NCBI RefSeq assembly: GCF_945859705.1
Contig: NC_079137.1
Span: 56,266,552 to 56,330,551 of the forward strand
DNA from: Episyrphus balteatus
Lineage: Eukaryota > Arthropoda > Insecta > Diptera > Syrphidae
Length of the DNA stretch: 64,000 nucleotides
Reading direction: 5' to 3'
The translations under genes were made by a program, and so were the position numbers. The notes below the pieces were generated by a model that was not told the DNA's origin, did not search any database, and saw only the letters and a list, made by a program, of their open reading frames with translations. Of the stretch, positions 39,882 to 52,499 are shown piece by piece. Each line of letters begins with the position of its first letter. The first letter of the stretch is position 1.

Positions 39882-41678
39882 CTGTGAAATATAGAAAGAG
39901 AAAATTGAAATTATAGTTTGGATCGACATTAGGGTGGTGGTTTGGTTGAGTGAAGTGAAACGGATTGGTTTGGTGTGAGTTAGACGTCAGCAATTAAAAA
40001 TGTTGTTGTATTGAAAGTAAAAACTTAATTGAACTGATAAAGACTTAAATGGGTTAAGTGTTGGGGAAGGATTTTGATTGTGTGAGTGTGAAGGGAAGGG
40101 GGAATGGAGTATTTTTGTGTGATTTTGATTGATTGAAACATGGTTTGGCATTTATTTTGCTCGTCGATAATTACAAACACGTTTTTTTTGTTTTATTTAT
40201 TTTTTTTTTAATTTCATTTTCAATGCTAGCATTATTTATCTTGTTTTTATTGTTTTTTTTTTTTTTTTTAATTTTTGATTTGATTGACGATGACATTTTA
40301 AGTTGAAAGATTTGCATTGTTTTTAAATTAGTTCTACAAGTTATAGATGGTATAATTTTTGAATAATAACATTTAAGTATTGAGAGTATTCAGACAGCAA
40401 ATAAATTATTTTATAAAACGATTTAGAAGGCAGCAAAAGATGTTAATTGGAAATATTTTAGACAGAGCAGATTTTAATGATTTTTCGATCAATTTTTTTT
40501 TTGTGCTGATGGGAATTTTTTTAGGTTCTTAATTTATCAACAAGTTAATTTATTTATGAACAAAATTTGATATGACATCATCTGGTTTAAAGAATGGATT
40601 TTAAACTGATTTGAAATTTCAAACATAAAGGTAGTTATCGTTCCTTATTCTGTATTAAAATTTCTAACTCTTTAAATTTTTTGAAGAGTTATTCTTCTTC
40701 TATGATTGGATGGCCTTCGAATCATTTAATCCCAAATGTTTAATGCAATTGATAAACATCGGCCTAAATCGATGGATAGAATTTTTATTTGATTTTTTTT
40801 AAATTTATTATTTGATTGGCAAACAAAAAAAGAACTATGCACAACGAAAGCATTTAAAATCAATTTTTTTGTTTTTTTTTTTCAAACAAAACCTATTAAA
40901 ACAAAAAAAGTTTTAAAAATTGTTTGAACGGTTTTTAAAAATATTTGTAATTTTTATACCTGCTCCTTAAAAGTGTCCTTTTAATTTCTTTATTTTTGGA
41001 GCCAAAATTTTAAACTATTTAAAAAGAGACATATCAAAGAAACCATACACTTAACAAAAAAATAGAAATTACTATTTATTATGTTTAATGCGTTGTTTTT
41101 TAATCAAATTTTATGTCTGATTATCATGATAGGATTAAAGTCTTAACATTTGCGATGAAAATAAAACGGAACGAATTAGTATAATTTGTGAATAAATAAT
41201 TTTAGATTTCTTCTTTGTTCAGGTTAAATAATTCCGGTAGCAAAATCATTAGGTATATGTACATAAATAATATTGTTTAGCTTATATTATCCTTTCAATA
41301 AATATTTTTGTTTTCCCTCAATTTGGTTATTTTAGACTAATTTTCTCATTAATTATAAAATTCATTAAGAAAAAATCACTTTGTGACCAAAACAAAATTT
41401 TAGCATATTGATAAAAATTCCTAAATGTTATGATACTAATTAAGAACACCCGGATGCAAACTTTTAAGTATAATTTTTGCAAAATATTTTCATATTAAAT
41501 AATATTTTTTATTGTTTGTTTATTTGTTTTTTTTTTTTTTTTTGATAAAAAAATATATTTACAAACCAAATTTTTAAGCCTTAACTCAGTATTTTGAGAT
41601 ATTAAAAATATTTTTTTTTGAACCTAACCTTGCCAAAGGTTTGCAAAAAAATGGTAACACCAATCGGTTTTCAATGTA

Positions 41679-41886
41679 CAGTAGCTAGCAAAAAAAAAAT
41701 GCAAACAATAAAAACATTTGCATTTTTTGCTCGTCTAAAAACGCATATTTAGGTAGGTTTTTGACCAAATAATAGTTTTGGAGTAAAATATTCCTCAAAT
41801 TGACTTTCAATATGCCAAATTTGGTAACTTAGGTCTCGTTCAAAACTCTACCTCTTTCGTTTGCATTTTTTTTTTGCTCGCTACTG
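41679..41886. mobile_element. 208-bp MITE with TA duplication, in the knrl intron
   Basis: Termini are CAGTAGCTAGC then A-rich and ATGCAAAC, complemented at the right end over 28 bp with one mismatch. TA on both sides (41677-41678 and 41887-41888). Tc1/mariner-type ends (CAGT). No coding capacity. Confidence 0.85.
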
Positions 41887-42299
41887 TAGCTATTATTTTA
41901 TATAGTAATGTAGGTCAAACGCTAGTTTTTTCGGCTAAAAGGAGGATAAGCGAGTTTATATAAAAACATAAATATACAACCTTTTTCTTTGTCAATTTTG
42001 GTTTCCATTATCTCTTGTGGGATATCTTAAGCTTGTCAACAGTTTAACACATTTTAAGACACCTTTACTTAACTAGTCAGCTTGGAGACAACGATCTTGT
42101 GAAAAGTAGGCGAGGATAGTTTAGCCACAGATAAAAATTTAAATAAAAACTTTTTGACGAAAACCTTGAATTTGATTGTTTTACGAAACCAACAATACTC
42201 CTAAAGACCAATTTATATTGTTTTTGATTTATCGATATGGACAAAACCTTTTGACACTGATTACATCTCATTTGCACTGCACAATATGATTTCAGTACT

Positions 42300-43500
42300 T
42301 CCACAAGTATCAATCCCACGGCAAGTACTTGAACCGCTTTGCTGTCAAGTCTTTTGTTTAAAGTCTTATTTCATCATTTCAATCGAATCTTCGAACTTTC
42401 GTATTAATTGAATCTTGATTACTCTAGCTTGCATCACATTCCAAAATAAATACAATCCAAGATACATCAATCAATTCATAGAAAAAAAATATCAAGAACT
42501 TGACTTAGTGCATCAATCGAATATAACTTTGAAAAAAAAAGCGCACAGATGTTCTAAGTTGATCTTTGCTTTGTTTCTGATAAGGCAAATAAATTGTTCA
42601 TACCAAAATGAATCTCTTGCGAAGACAAAAAACCAACACAAAAAAATTACAACAACCTTCCAAAGGTATAACAATATAACACTTTTCCAACAATACAACA
42701 ACTCTTCTAAGGTTAATTGGGCATCAAGATTACTGGGTCGGAAATGCAGAGCTGTTACTCTTTGCGCTGCAGTGAAGAGTTTTTGTTTTTACGCCCCCAA
42801 AAATAGTTTTTCACCTTTTATAACGCGCTACAATATTTTTTTATTTTTTTTCATTATTGTTTCGCATTGCACAGCTTTGGCATTGCGATTTGTTGCAAAG
42901 ATTGCTATCTTGCGAGAGTGCGCGATTCTATTGGAATTTATTGCGCATATTTTTCTTAAGTAGGTTGTAAGTTAAATTTTAAAATAGTTAAATGTTTGTT
43001 TTGTTTGTTTGAATGAATATTATGTATCTATACTCTTTTGGGTCTCTCTCTGTCTGGTTGGGTGTTCTTCGATGGGACGACTATTTTTTGTGGTAAGAAT
43101 GGCAGCGGCATGAATGAATGAATGATGTTATGGGATTAATTTTTTTGATTAAAGCTTTAGATTAGTTCGACAAATTGCATGATATTTAATCAATTTACAT
43201 GCGATTTAGTTAAAAAATAATGGTTAATGATTGTTTATCCAAGTGGGTATAAGCTATTGGTACCTATTGAATAATGGGTTTTTAAGTGATAGGATCAGCG
43301 TGTTTTGAGGAGTTGATAGTCGGTAAAAATTATTGTTATAGTTCCCATCAAATGATGTGGAGAATCAAGACATTGTTTCATATAGTTTGTCACTGAAATG
43401 TCGATTAGCTGTTAAGAGGGGGTGTTCCGTCACATAAACGACTCAACGCGTTGCAACGTTTATAAATTGGTGGATAACTTTCGCATTTGTAAAGATAATC
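42300..43500. promoter_or_regulatory. higher-complexity intronic block, candidate enhancer
   Basis: The part at 42700-43440 is unique and richer in GC, with GCAT/GCGC words near 42830-42960. A 182-codon plus-strand frame (42415-42963) crosses it, but its composition (Lys/Asn/Phe-rich) shows no domain and it lies antisense inside an intron. I read it as non-coding. Confidence 0.3.
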
Positions 43501-43600
43501 GAATGAAATAAATTTTATTAATTCAATATAAGTTCAAGTGACCTCAACTCCAAAAATTTATAAAGCGTTTCACTTCAACTTATATTGAATTATATTCAAT

Positions 43601-44744
43601 AGAGCTGTAGCAAATCGTATGTATTCGTTACTAAAATGCGGGTATTCACTTCAGTAACGAGTAACGGAACGTTACTTTCTAAACAGTATCGTTACTCGTA
43701 TGTTTCGTTACTGGGTACTGAAGTAACGAAACATACGAAACGTAAGAGATACGAAACATACGAGTAACGACGCGATTCCAGTTTCTAAACTAAATCCGAT
43801 GTAAGAGATACGAAATAAAGTGATACACTCAATTTGTCGCATTTCGCATCTCGTGTCGGTATCGTAACCATAGTCAGAATGCTAACTGCAGATAATTATC
43901 TGGAGTTTACTTTTGTCTCGATTAAAACAGTAGTGCCAAGGTTCAATAATCATTGTGTTATCGATAATTTATACAGAAATATCAAAAGAGACGTTTTCGT
44001 ATTTTCTCTATTTGGCCAAAATATGTAACAACGCAACCAATCTGTTTATGGCCTTGGTGTTAATGGTATTGATATTTAGCTTAAGAATGTACAAAAGTTT
44101 TTTGGTTTTTCAAAAAAATTAGTTTATTTTCGGTGCAAAATTTTCAACACAAAATAAAGCAGAGAAAACGAGGTTTGAAAATCACTCTCAATAGAAAAAA
44201 AAATGAAAAATTGTTCGACATGGTTGTATTGAAGTGTTAATATTTCGAGATCCGCGCGTTGTCCTTTTGAAATAAAGGTCTATAAAGAATTGTGATAAGA
44301 TTACTGAACGAATATAAACAAAAAATTACCAAAGTTTTGTCTAAAAATTTGGAAAAAAATCAAAAAAGTTTCCACGTTTGATTAAAAAAAAACGAAAAAA
44401 ATTCAATATAGCTACCTTTAAACTCTTATTTCATGAGAATGCCGCAACTAATTTTAATGTTTATAACCTTAAAATGTAGCTTAGATTATAGAAATTGTTT
44501 TTGGTTTAAAAAAAAAAAAAAAATTTGTACACCCTTATACCAATGTACGAAACATACTTAAAATACCAAACATACGAAACGTATCAAATACATGAAATAT
44601 ACGAAATGTACGAAACACACGAAGCATGCGAAAGTAACGAAAGTAACGAAACATGCGAAACACACGAAACATACGAAAGTAACGAGTAACGATATTATTG
44701 ATGCGGGTACTAGTATCAAAAGTAACGTATACATGCGGGTACTC
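43601..44744. mobile_element. hAT-like insertion with ACGAAACAT sub-repeats
   Basis: ATATTCAAT lies on both sides (43592-43600 and 44745-44753), containing an 8-bp direct repeat as made by hAT transposases. The left end reads (T)AGAGCTGTAGCAAAT. Both ends contain GCGGGTA words and many short (TA)ACGAAACATACGAAA units (43640-43770 left; 44545-44700 right). The middle is AT-rich without a transposase. Confidence 0.6.
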
Positions 44745-45193
44745 ATATTCAATCACTCCACTTAAAATAAAAATAATTGTAATAATTTTGTATTATTTTT
44801 GTTATTTTTTTTCTTCGTTAAATTTTATTATTTAGTTAATAAACAAGGCTCAAAATATTTGATCTTATAATTTCTAAATTTGTGCAACTGGAATTTTTTT
44901 TGTGTTTGTTTTATACTCAGACTACAAATTTTATTTTTCATAATGCTATTTTGGATTGAAATTGAATCAATCTAAGGTGTAAAGCTATTTTGAAAAACTA
45001 AAACTTTGGTTTTTATAATGGGACTTGCGGACAGAGGAAACTTCAGGACTTTTCAAAGATTTTAAAGCATCCTAACACCCAGCTGTATACCAAAAATCAG
45101 CCTGTTACACATTTTTTCCTTGAAAAAATCTATTTTTCCTGGGCTATAAATAATAAAATTATTAAATAAAAAAAAGTGCTTACCTAATAATAA

Positions 45194-45830
45194 CACTGGT
45201 TTACAAGGGTTTTGTTGCCAAAACAAAAATATACTTTTCTGAAGGTTTTTGGTGTGCTGAACTCGAATCCGAAGTCAGAAACAACCAATCAGCTCCCGTT
45301 TTTGAGATATTACCGTTAGAAAATGCAAAAATACGTTTTTTTGAATTCTTCGGACCTTCTTCTTTTGTATAAAGAAAATTGTTTGAGCATATATAGTAAC
45401 GGTTTCTATAAGAACTGTTTTCCATCTTTCGACACCTGTTTAAATCTTTTCAATATCTTTTATATTGCCCGAGATATCTCAAACAGAAGTAAGTGGGTTT
45501 GGCTTCATATAACATATAGAAGATAATGACGTTATAAAATTTATAAAAATACCAAATAACTTAGGATATCTCCGGCAGTAAAAAAGATATAGTAAAGATT
45601 TAAACAGATTTAAAAAGGTGGTAAATAGTACTTACTAAATATGCTCAAAAAATTTTCCTTATAAAAAAGAATAAGGTCCAAAGTACTGCATTTTCTAACG
45701 GTAATATTTCAAAAACGGGAGCTGATTAATTTTTTTTTACTTCAGATTCGAGTTCAGCACACCGAAAACCTTCAGAAAAGTATATTTTTGTTTCGGCAAC
45801 AAAAAAAAAGTTTAATTTTGTTAACCAGTG
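45194..45830. mobile_element. palindromic element with CACTGG ends, copy 1
   Basis: It begins CACTGGTTTACAAGG and ends CCAGTG, with TAA on both sides (45191-45193 and 45831-45833). The arms share GTATATTTTTGTTT and AACGGGAGCTGATT segments and meet near 45510. It lies inside the knrl intron. CACTG ends with a 3-bp duplication recall CMC/Chapaev elements; superfamily is inference. Confidence 0.7.
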
Positions 45831-46699
45831 TAATTAAAAGCAAGTGTTTCAAGGTGGTTAATTTTAAAATACACGCTTTTGACATATAAAGGGTTAAATA
45901 CACTTTTATAAAAATATGTTTAATGTTTTAAAATGTTTATTTAAATTTTTTGCATTGACAGAAAAAAAATGTCTGTTCAGATTTAATTTCTAAAAATTAT
46001 TTAAAGAAAATTGATAATAATAAAATCATTAACATTTTTGGGAGTTAACACAAGTTTTTTTAAAAATTATGTTTTAAAAATTAATTTTTTTGAAAACAAC
46101 AAATGGAGATATTTGAAGAAAACAACCCCCCAGAAGATGTAAAAACCGTTCTACTCGAGAACGAAGCCAACAGGAGAAAATTGCTTCAATTGCCAGAATA
46201 CAACAAATAAAAGCTGACTTTAAACTAAAGCAAGATTTTCAACCTGATTTCGCTACTTTTGAAATAAAGACATAATTAGCATCAGGAAAAAAGATAAGAT
46301 AAGATAATAAGATAAAAAAAGATTGTCTTAAAGATGACCTCTATCAATCTCACTGAAAAAATCTATGGAACTTTTTACAACTTGGTCCTTCGGAGGCAAA
46401 CAGGGTGCCTCATAGGTTTACAAAAATGTTCGGTATTTATTTTTTTTCATGATCTATTAATGACAAAACTAACCTTAAATAAAAATTAGACCGGAAGCAA
46501 AAGAATGGACGCAAGTGTTCACTTGACCTTGAAATATGTGATATAAAATCTAATCTTTTTTATATACCTACAAAGGTTGAAAATAAGTGTGATGTTTTTA
46601 TCTTTTTCGAATTCGTCTAACTGCATTTTAATGATTCTGTAACATAACACTAAAATTGACCAGCCCACCCATCTTCCATAAAAAAAACTTCCTTTCATC

Positions 46700-48300
46700 T
46701 TCTCATCAGCATCAAATCAGCTTCATCACTATCATGACCAAATATTGAAGAAAAGAAAAACTGCTCAGATCAGACCAAAGTAATTAACATAATAATTCGA
46801 GTATGAAAAGTTAAAAACAAAAAAAAAAAAAAAATTTCATTCATCAAAGCCCTGATTCCATGGATCACCAAATGCTTGGTCGATCTCGATCTTAACATCG
46901 GACGAAGTCAAATACGAAGACGGGGGTGGTCGATGAATCAGTGCGGATGGCCAAAGAAATCTTGTTTTTTTGTTTAAGCTGGAGCTATCCACGTTTTGTT
47001 AAAAGTCATTAACTTCGTGCTTTTTGGCGAACTTGTGGAATTACACAATTTCTTTTTTTTTTCTCTTTTATTTTTGTTGTTGTTTTTTACTTTGGTGTGG
47101 TTTTATTGTTATCCAAAAGAAGTTTGTTAAATCTTCTTGTTTTTTTTTTTTGTCTTATTTCTCCTTAAATAACTTTTGAGGTCAATTTGCAACAAGTATA
47201 ACCTCAGCAAAAGCGGCATGATGGCTGCGCTGCTGCTGCAAGGTAGATATATCCGAATAGAACGCAAAACAAAACGTACCAAAAAGCCACGGACAAATTG
47301 GTCTGCTTGGGCGAAGACGTTTGAAAAATGATTATGGGCTACTGTGCGAACAGGCAGCAGCCAACAGCCTCCCGCCTTCGATGTTAACCGCACCGATCTC
47401 GTAACGTTTTGTTGTTATGTTGAAGATGCTACAAACAGAAGTCCCCCCTTCAAGTGCGGGGTCTCTTCTGTTTAGAGTGAAGGTGGTTCAAATAAAAAAA
47501 TAAGTAACAAAAAAATGAAGAAGCAGCACAGTAAACAATGAAAAATAAAAACAAAAAAAAAAAAAAAAAAACGTGCATTGATGATACAACATTTAACCGA
47601 ACATATCTAAGAATCTATTGGGTTGAAGGCCGTTCTTGTGGATTTGAAAGACTAACAAAAAAATACAAAATAAAATGCATTTATGGACAATGAAAAGCGA
47701 CAGCACACTAAGACAGGCCGATGAAACACGGATTGAGGGCCGGTCGCGGTCGTCGTCAGTCAGGTCTTAAACAAAATGAGCAACAAACTACGCAAAACGG
47801 TGGATAAACAAAAGCCAAAACAAGTAACAAACATTAGTAATGGCTTTTGTAAGAATTATTATGCAATTTGGCCGCTCAAAACTAGGCCGATTCTTTTGTC
47901 GGTTTTCAAAGCTTCTATTTTTATGTGTATACTCTGTTATACCCTATACCCAGAGCACAGAGAGCTATTAGAACGTGCATTTGGGCAAAGAAACTGATGA
48001 TTAGTGCGGTGCTATGGTGTTCTCTGCGGTTGGTGGGCGGTAATTTTCTTTAACAGAGGTTAAATCGAAGGCGGTGAACCACCGCACCGCACCGAGCGTT
48101 ATAATGGCCATCGCAGAGACGGAGAGAGATGATGGAAGGTAATTGAAATAGAATTGTGTAATGGTTAATGCATTAAGCGTTTTTGACAAATTACTTGCAA
48201 TTGTTATTGTTGAACAACATCATTAGCGCTCCAGGGGGGTACAATATTCGTTTTGTGTTCTTTATGTGAGCAAAAAAAAAAAAAAAAAATTTAGAACACT
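46700..48300. promoter_or_regulatory. higher-complexity intronic block, candidate enhancer
   Basis: Balanced, non-repetitive sequence richest at 46850-46990, 47180-47480 and 47690-48200, the last with GGTGCGG-like and ACCGCACCGCACC words near 48083. Short frames on both strands overlap. The position in the long intron suits an enhancer. Confidence 0.32.
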
Positions 48301-50762
48301 CTATGAGGTCTTACAGAGAGGCCATAAAGAATAAGATGAAAAAGGTTTTGTTCTGCTATTGAATATGGATTTGGTTGTTATAATTAAGAGTTAAGACATC
48401 TGATGTGTATGATGAATTGATTTTGTAAGAAGTCAAACCATTTCAGTAGAAGTTTAGTGTTTGGCTACTTTAGTTAATTTTTTTTCAAGTAATTGATGTT
48501 TGTAGGGCAACGATTAAGAACACATTAGACAAAATTTGAAAACACTTATTTTTTTTTAATCCAACATAGTTTTCTTTGATGTATTGCGCTATAAGAACTT
48601 TTGTATTTTGATTAACTTAAGTTTTATTTTTAATATCATAAAATTCTTATCATCTTATTTTTTTAATATTAAGAAATTGTAGAAAAAGTGATTTAGGAAA
48701 AAAAGTGGATTTAAGAAAAAAATAAAAAATATTTTTTTTTCGATTTTTTCAGAAAAAAATCAAGGTTAACCTCTTCCAAAAAAAAAAATACGTTTTAAAT
48801 TTTTTTCTCCAAATCCATCAAGTGACACATCAAATGAAAGGTATATTTAAGCTTTATTCATAGTTGAAAACCAGAAGTTTTTTTGACAAATGGTTGCTGA
48901 GTTATTTAAATCCAAATATGTATTTTTGCTGCGATATAAGTACTATAATTATATCAAATTATGCAGTCGTACGAACAAAAAAAAAATTGAGATAGCAATT
49001 AGCCATGGCATTACAATGAAATGAGAATGTCAAAAAAATGGGTTCCGTTTTTTTAAACACATTTTTTTCTAAAATCATTATTAACGCTTTTAAAAAAAGT
49101 TTTCTCTCAAACCATAATTCGATTTCATCAAATTTGTTCATACAAAAGCATTTATGCACCCTTTTTTAATATAAGCCAAATATAAAATTTGGAAAAAATA
49201 GTTTTGAATTTTTTTTTTTGAAAAATCGAATTTTAATTTTTTTTTAAATTTTTTTTTATGGGTTTTAGATAATAATTAATAGTTTTTACAAAAGCAAATA
49301 ATGATTTTTATTATTTTTTTTTTCAAAGCATTTAGAAATTTTTGAAGAATATGTTGAAGAATAAAGTTGTTTTGGTTTAAAAAAAATGTATGGACATCAA
49401 ATTTTCTACCTCTATGGTTTTGAACCTTATAAAAAAATTGTTTTTTTTTTTTTTTTTAATGCCTTTAAAAGTCATTCGTGAAAACGGAAATTGTATATGT
49501 AACATTAATTTTAATATTACTGAATAAAGTAGCTACTATCTATGTATCCTTTAAAAATTTCAATTTTTTTTTTTTAAATGCATTTTATAAAAGAAATTCG
49601 ACTGTATAAATTTTTTTCTAGCTCAATTTCTTCAAAGAGCAAGTTTTTTTATTTGATGATTTGATGATTTATGTTTTTTTTATGTTCATAAACATCATTT
49701 TTATATAAGTCTTAAAAATTTTAGCAATTTGTATTTTAAGAGAAAGTTTGTGTGACCCAGTTCAGTCGCGCATTTTATTTAATAAAATAATAACTATCCT
49801 GTACTTAAAGAAATTACAGCATGGCCGTACTTTGAATTAGTTTTGCATTCCGAAATCATACCTATTTAATTTTATTTTTCTAAATTCTATCGTCAAAAAT
49901 TTAAAATTTCTCAGGAATGTTGTTATGTCTGTACGAATTATAAAAATTATTAAATGGTGCTTTAATTCAATATTCAAACAATTTAAAAAATTGTTTTTTA
50001 GTAATTTTAAATATATAAACCTTATAATTTGTTGTGAGTTAAAAATAAAATTATTCTTTCACAAAGTTTAAAAACAAAATTTTTACATTAAAAATCTAAG
50101 CTTTTTTCCCATGTAATTTGTATCAATAGTCCCATATACTTATACTTGTTGAGTTAGTTTTTTTTTTACAAAAATGCTCTTAAATTTTTTTTCATGGTTC
50201 ATGGTTTTCCTTCCAAACGAATTCGTTGATCTTAACTAGTTTTTCTGTTTAAATTTTTACAAAGTTCTTATATTCATCAATGAATATATGCAGGTGAAAT
50301 AATAATTTGTTTATGTTAAAAGGACATAGTCGAATTAACATTGTTTGTATGTTGACAATTTTAACATTTCAATTGACATTATTAGATTTAAAGTTGACCA
50401 TTTTAACAAGTAAAGCGGTTTTGTTCGCTGATATTACAAAAATATAAAAAAAATCAGTTAAATACTGGTTAACAAAGAGCAGTCTGTTCTAATATTTAGA
50501 CAGAAATTGTCATATTTTTGGGTTAAAATGGAAACGGATCACTATGGTGTATGTGTAACATTTTTTTAAAGTGAAATAAATCATGAAATCTGTTCAAAGG
50601 TCAAAGCTCTCGGTCTAATAAGCTCCTTAATAAAATTTTTAATTGTTGCTTGTCGAATTTTTAAATCTATTTTATTGATAGCTTATTTTGAGACAAAAAT
50701 TGATATTAAAATACATACAAACAAAATTTGAGGAAAAGAGGAAATTTTATTTAAAATAATAA

Positions 50763-51215
50763 CACTGGTCAACAAGGTTTTTGTTACAGACACAAAGATA
50801 TACTTTTCTATAGGTTTTTTGTATGCTGAGTTCGAATCCGATGCAAAAAAAATTCTATCACCTTTTTGAGACACAAGTGATTGGTAAAGAATTTTTCGAA
50901 ATTTGCTATTAAAAGCAAATAAACATGATATATTTATAACAAACACGTTGATTTCAACTTAAGATTTCTCGAAGAAGAAAAGAGATATTTAAAAGATTTG
51001 AACGGATTTAGAAAGATAAAATTTTGTTCTTTTAGAAACCATTACAATTTATTTTAAATAAAATAACTAAACGCTAAAAAAAACCTCAAAAACTGGTAAA
51101 AAGGGCATTTTCGATTTTCTAACGGGATTATATCAAAAACTTGATGTAAAAAACCTATATAAAGTATACCTTGGTTTCTGTAACATAAAAAAAAGCTTAA
51201 TTTTGTTGACCAGTG
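50763..51215. mobile_element. palindromic element with CACTGG ends, copy 2
   Basis: It begins CACTGGTCAACAAGG and ends TTGTTGACCAGTG, with TAA on both sides. Internal phrases (ATATACTTTTCT, GAGTTCGAATCCGA) match copy 1. It is 453 bp and ends 168 bp from the first coding exon, still inside the intron. Confidence 0.72.
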
Positions 51216-51383
51216 TAATTTGTGAATTATTTTCTAATTCTGACCGAATTATTTTATTTTTTCTAGGTTGAAATAGATTATAGAATTTTCATTTAAATCA
51301 AAACTTTGAACCATTATGAAAATAATATGAGATGGGCAATAGTTACATATATATCAGAAATAATAAATAATAATTTTTCTCAC

Positions 51384-51461
51384 CTTACAACCTTCACAAG
51401 TGAAAGCACCAAAATGGAAACCAGCAGCAGGTTCTCCACAAACTTTACACGTTTGATTCAT
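51384..51461 (-). CDS. knrl: knirps-related, first coding exon (zinc finger 1)
   Basis: This 78-bp exon encodes the first 26 residues, MNQTCKVCGEPAAGFHFGAF then TCEGCK, the start of every Knirps-family protein. Cys5, Cys8, Cys22 and Cys25 form the first nuclear-receptor zinc finger, and CEGCK is the first half of the P-box that reads the DNA half-site. The donor is AAG|GTGAGA (GT at 51383-51382), in phase 0, so it joins exactly to SFFGRSYNN of the next exon. The ATG is preceded directly by a long T tract and ATTACAG, a strong 3' splice site. The real exon therefore starts at the A of the ATG and the 5' UTR sits on one or more exons further upstream (higher coordinates). The exon is too short to be found by open-frame length alone. 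Confidence 0.93.
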
Positions 51462-51699
51462 CTGTAATAAAAAAAAAAAAAGAAAAAAAAGTAAGAAAAC
51501 ATAAAATAAACAATTTAGGTAGGTACTAATATTTTATTAGAAACACACTACAAAAAAATATCATATTCCCAAGAATATTATCTGATAATAATTAACAAGT
51601 TCAAGCAAAAAATTAACAACGACACCAAACACAACATTTACTACGACAGCTCAATAAATTTAACCTCAAAAAATATTAAACGAACCAATTTTAAGATAA
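51462..51699. other. intron sequence upstream of the ATG exon
   Basis: AT-rich. It carries the polypyrimidine tract and ATTACAG acceptor at 51463-51462. Confidence 0.6.
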
Positions 51700-52440
51700 G
51701 ATCCTTTAGCCAACAACATAGAAGAAGCCTCGCTTCTCTCTCAAGCTGCAAGTTCTTCGTCTCTTAACCAAACAAAATGAAACATTATTTTATAATTTCT
51801 ATATGTATTAATCGCTTATGGTAAATCGATCCACAAGACCAATGATTCAGCACATACAAACTCACGCTCCTGGTGGACGTGCTATATAGCGCCTGAAGAG
51901 GACATCATCATCCCGTGAGAAATTGGTCTCAAAGATTTATTTGTTTAGTGGAAATTTATTAAAATGTTTCATTTATGGTTGATAAATTTGCAACAACACC
52001 TCTCACACATTTTAAACCGCATGTTGACAGGGAATTGAAGAAAATTTAATACGACCATAATCGCATCTTGCGCCAGTGGACAAACGACGCGAAGCAACGA
52101 CGACAGTAAAGGTAACTTCAGGCAGCATTTCAAAATTTAGATCGATTTGCTGACTGAATTCGTGATTAATATTCCACAGAAGGAGGTGAAGGAGGTTGTT
52201 CTTGTTTAAACAAGACTCTTTATTCGAAAGCTTCATGTTGCGCGAAAAAAAAATAGAGAGTGTTGCGAGCTCACTTTGCTCGGAGGACTTGTTTGCATAA
52301 ATTTATTAATTCACAGATTTGTGTGTTATGATTGCGAGAAATGTGCGCCAGCCTAAAAACCGATGTTAGGCCGTGTGCACACGAGATCTGATTTTGACAT
52401 ACATTGAAGGTGATTCTGAGAGGATGGAAAATGAGTTCTA
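51700..52440 (-). promoter_or_regulatory. candidate 5' exon/promoter-proximal region of knrl
   Basis: This is the first non-repetitive, less AT-rich block upstream of the ATG exon. A non-coding 5' exon is required by the splice acceptor at the ATG. On the minus strand a donor-like GAGC|GTGAGT lies near 51870, which could end such an exon. No TATA box or clear initiator was identified. An open frame of 74 codons (52236-52012, minus) lies here but resembles nothing I know. The assignment is inference. Confidence 0.25.
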
Positions 52441-52499
52441 GGGTGACCATACGATAGTGAAAAATTAGTACCTACTTTTCTCTTGTACCTACTTTTCTC

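Larger units (their letters stand above)
39882..51383 (-). other. knrl: long intron of knrl (11.5 kb)
   Basis: The intron splits the DNA-binding domain between zinc finger 1 and the rest, with GT at 51383-51382 and AG at 39883-39882, phase 0. It carries a TA-flanked MITE (41679-41886), a hAT-like insertion (43601-44744), two CACTGG-ended elements (45194-45830, 50763-51215) and two richer blocks (42.3-43.5 and 46.7-48.3 kb) that may be enhancers. The rest (39.9-41.6, 44.8-45.2, 45.8-46.7 and 48.3-50.7 kb) is A/T homopolymer-rich with nothing recognisable. From memory, Drosophila knrl also has a very large intron (about 19 kb) that delays completion of its transcript in short embryonic cycles. 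Confidence 0.88.

Noticed and set aside
39882..39929. Sixteen-codon extension (MSIQTIISIF...) before SFFGRS as a start of the protein
   Set aside because: It replaces the first zinc finger with intron sequence; the acceptor at 39882 and exon 1 restore a normal domain.
42415..42963. 182-codon plus-strand frame in the knrl intron
   Set aside because: Lys/Asn/Phe-rich with no domain, antisense within an intron, and not supported by splice or start context.
46104..46275. Short frame MEIFEENNPPEDVKTVLLEN and on, continuing after a frameshift
   Set aside because: It could be a fragment of a dead gene or element, but 36 codons plus a shifted tail match nothing I can name.
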